Below the pieces are notes generated by a model, which saw only the letters and a program-made list of their open reading frames with translations, was not told the DNA's origin and made no database searches. Positions 6,183 to 8,071 of a stretch of 8,071 nucleotides of DNA are shown here, piece by piece. Position 1 is the first letter of the stretch. Each line of letters starts with the position of its first letter. The DNA comes from an uncultured delta proteobacterium. GTDB taxonomy: Bacteria; Myxococcota_A; Bradymonadia; REDH01. The position numbers were made by a program, and so were the translations under genes. The stretch covers positions 1 through 8,071 of the forward strand of contig CAIQPA010000670.1 of NCBI GenBank assembly GCA_903873545.1, given 5' to 3'.

Positions 6183-7322
6183 ATGACCACCTGTCCCACC
6201 AGAAGCCTGCTGCTCCAGACCCTCGCGCCGGGCCCCGTCGACGCAACGCAGCTCCAGGCGCTGCTCCGAAGCGCCGACCTCGACACCTTCGCCACCTTGG
6301 CCGCCGCCCATGCTGTCGCTCCGGCCGCCGCCGCCTCCCTCCACGCCAGCGCTGCCCATCTGCCTCCGGACTGGGCCGACTGGGCCGAGACCTGCCTCTT
6401 CGAGACCACTGCCCGCAACGGCTGGATCCTCCACCACCTCGCCGTCGTTACCGCCGCACTGCAAGATGCCGGCCTCCGCTTCTTCGCCCTCAAAGGCTGC
6501 GACCTCCTCCTCACAACCTACGAGCAGGTCGGCGCACGCCACCTCGACGACATCGACCTCCTCTTCCACCCCGACGACCTCGCCGCTGCCTCCGCCGCCC
6601 TCCTCGCCGCCGGCTACCCGCTCCAGTCCGCCGGCACCGAGGTCCCCTTCGTCGATGGCACCTCCTACGCCGACTATGTCGCCTCCCAGGCCGCCGACAA
6701 AATCCACCCCGCCGTCCATGAGAGCGCCGATGGACTCTCCATCGAACTCCACCGCATGCTCCCTGAGTCCGAGCAGCCTGCCGCAGACTTCGACCGCCTC
6801 TGGGAGGGGCGCACGACCCACGAGCGTGACGGCCTCCTCATCCCGCTCCTGCCGCGCGAAGAGCTCACCCGACACCTCTGCGTTCATGCCTTCGTGCAGC
6901 ATCACGGCGACTGGCGCATTCTTGCCCGCCACCTCGCCGATGCGCTCCGGCTCCACCGCGCCGGTTGGCTCAGCGACACCGACGCTCCGGCTCAAACATC
7001 CCTCCCGCTCCGCCTCACCAAAGGACTCGTGGCGCTCCACGCCAGCGCGGCGCCACCGGCCGCTGCCACGCTCACGCGACTCGTCCTCCCGGGACCCCAC
7101 GCGCAGCGGCTCTGGGACCAGTCCATCTTCCAGCGGCTCCTCCTGCAGCGCATCGCGCACGACGCCCTGCACCAGCCCCAGATGCTCCTCCGCAAGCTGC
7201 TGCCGAGCGACGACTACCTCGCCTATCACTACGGCGACGAGGCGCTCGCGGCAGGCCGCAAACGCCTCCTGCTCAAGCGGCTCGCCATGCTCCCCTTCCG
7301 GCCCTTCACAGGCGCCCGATGA
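6183..7322 (+). CDS. Nucleotidyltransferase-fold protein, NTP_transf_5-like
   Basis: The product has 379 residues. The nucleotidyltransferase signature is FALKGCDLLLTTYEQVGARHLDDIDLLF (101-128): the LKG strand (K104, G105), then R119 and an acidic D-D-I-D (D121, D122, D124) that would bind metal. An alpha/beta segment typical of the family follows (DDLAAASAALLAAGY, 131-145). Further motifs are the SIELHRML strand (186-193) and the helical HAFVQHHGDWRILARHLADALRL (235-257). The whole pattern matches the NTP_transf_5 group of uncharacterised nucleotidyltransferases, some of which are encoded in lasso peptide and related RiPP loci. The substrate is unknown. ATG 6183 is preferred because GGAG ends four bases upstream and the protein is normal from there. 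ATG 6126 is an alternative that would add 19 residues, and is less likely because its 5' part overlaps the inverted repeat. The stop overlaps the next gene by ATGA, indicating coupled translation. Confidence 0.85.
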   Translation: MTTCPTRSLLLQTLAPGPVDATQLQALLRSADLDTFATLAAAHAVAPAAAASLHASAAHLPPDWADWAETCLFETTARNGWILHHLAVVTAALQDAGLRFFALKGCDLLLTTYEQVGARHLDDIDLLFHPDDLAAASAALLAAGYPLQSAGTEVPFVDGTSYADYVASQAADKIHPAVHESADGLSIELHRMLPESEQPAADFDRLWEGRTTHERDGLLIPLLPREELTRHLCVHAFVQHHGDWRILARHLADALRLHRAGWLSDTDAPAQTSLPLRLTKGLVALHASAAPPAAATLTRLVLPGPHAQRLWDQSIFQRLLLQRIAHDALHQPQMLLRKLLPSDDYLAYHYGDEALAAGRKRLLLKRLAMLPFRPFTGAR

Positions 7323-8071
7323 GCGGCCTGCGTCGCGCACAGCTCGCGGGGATCGACATCGTCTGGCTGCCCTGGCCCGACTCCGACCCGCTCTCTGCCA
7401 TCCTCCACTGCCTCGGCGAAACGGATGCCGCGCCAACCGCCACGCTACGTCTCTCGCTCCGGCATGCCGACGGGCCGCCTGCGCCGCTCCCCGATGCCAG
7501 CCATCGACCCCTCTTCTTCCACGGTCGCACCCGCGTCTTTGCCGCCAATGACCGCCTCCTCCTCTGGGACGGCGCCAGCATGCTCTCCCTCTCAGGAGAC
7601 GGCAGCGAACTGAACGGCGAGGTCCACCCCGACTCGCTCGACGACGGCCACACCTTCAGCAGCGCGACCCTGCTCATCGCGCTCGCCGTCGCGCTTCGCC
7701 TCCGCCACCGCTTCCACCTCCACGCCGGCCTCGTCTCGCTCGATGGCCTCGGCACCCTCCTCGTCGCCGGCGACGCGGCGCACGGGAAGACCACCACCAC
7801 CCTCTCGCTGCTCCGGCGCGGTGGCCTGCTGGCGGGCGACGACACCCTCTACATCGACACCGCGGCCCGCTGCATTTGGGGACTCCCCAAGCCCCTCAAC
7901 CTCTCGCCAAAGACCGCGAAGGCCTTCGCCGGACTCACCGCGCGCCACCCCAACCCGGCGGCCGCCGAAAGCGGAAAGAGCAGCTACCCTGCCGCCCTGC
8001 TCTTTCCTGGCGCAATCCGCGCCTCGCTCGGATACCCCGACTGGCTCCTCTTCCCACGCATCACGGGCGAG
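7319..8071 (+). CDS. HPr kinase/phosphorylase-like P-loop protein, partial (right edge)
   Basis: Starts at the ATG overlapping the previous stop (ATGA, 7319-7322), with AGG six bases upstream. It stays open for 251 codons to the window edge, so the C-terminus is missing. The N-terminal ~115 residues are a hydrophobic/beta region with no recognised domain. From about 131 it follows the HPrK catalytic fold: FHLHAGLVSLDGLGTLLVAG (132-151), Walker A GDAAHGKTT (151-159, K157), then LLRRGGLLAGDDTLYID (164-180), with D174-D175 at the place of the conserved acidic pair of HPrK. Unlike true HPrK the P-loop lacks the usual GxSGxGKS serine arrangement, and the N-terminal HPrK domain is absent, so a carbon-control role is unlikely. 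HPrK-like proteins of this shorter kind occur beside NTP_transf_5 proteins in lasso peptide loci, where a kinase modifies the peptide. A kinase acting on a peptide or small molecule is the best guess. The conserved C-terminal motifs lie outside the window. Confidence 0.82.
   Translation, partial: MSGLRRAQLAGIDIVWLPWPDSDPLSAILHCLGETDAAPTATLRLSLRHADGPPAPLPDASHRPLFFHGRTRVFAANDRLLLWDGASMLSLSGDGSELNGEVHPDSLDDGHTFSSATLLIALAVALRLRHRFHLHAGLVSLDGLGTLLVAGDAAHGKTTTTLSLLRRGGLLAGDDTLYIDTAARCIWGLPKPLNLSPKTAKAFAGLTARHPNPAAAESGKSSYPAALLFPGAIRASLGYPDWLLFPRITGE

Noticed and set aside
6153..7436. 427-codon leftward frame opposite the nucleotidyltransferase-like gene
   Set aside because: It is Gly/Glu/Val/Arg-rich with no domain. 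It is the expected antisense shadow of a C-ending codon bias.

Overview
This window is GC-rich bacterial DNA with almost no spare space. It holds six recognisable protein genes in three transcription blocks: rightward (about 61-1310), leftward (1307-6055) and rightward again (6183 to the right edge). Codon third positions are almost always G or C. The gene types and GC-rich style resemble soil Acidobacteriota (Terriglobales/Acidobacteriaceae), but this is an impression from gene style, not from a marker gene. I see no rRNA, tRNA, CRISPR array or transposase.

Left block. The window opens with about 30 AT-rich bases carrying two copies of a 13-bp sequence. A single-pass membrane protein that looks like an anti-sigma factor follows. 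Its reading frame is clearly coding well upstream of the first usable ATG (271), yet no ATG, GTG or TTG lies in that frame between the stop at 4-6 and position 271. Five bases after it comes a small secreted, beta-rich protein of unknown function. The pair looks like the tail of an ECF sigma / anti-sigma / exported-protein operon whose sigma gene would lie left of the window.

Middle block, leftward. This is the classic trio of a MoxR-type AAA+ ATPase, a DUF58 membrane-anchored protein and a TgpA-like membrane transglutaminase with an intact Cys-His-Asp triad. MoxR to DUF58 is 28 bp; DUF58 and the transglutaminase overlap by ATGA. The transglutaminase gene ends inside the stop codon of the secreted-protein gene: both stops share one CTAG palindrome.

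Right block, rightward. After a 127-bp divergent intergenic region come a nucleotidyltransferase-fold protein (NTP_transf_5-like) and, overlapping it by ATGA, a P-loop protein resembling the catalytic domain of HPr kinase/phosphorylase, cut by the right edge. This two-gene combination is known from peptide-tailoring loci, notably lasso peptide clusters in which an HPrK-like kinase phosphorylates the peptide. It is the best candidate here for an undescribed system, but no precursor, PqqD-like protein, protease or cyclase is visible in the window, so the rest would have to lie to the right.
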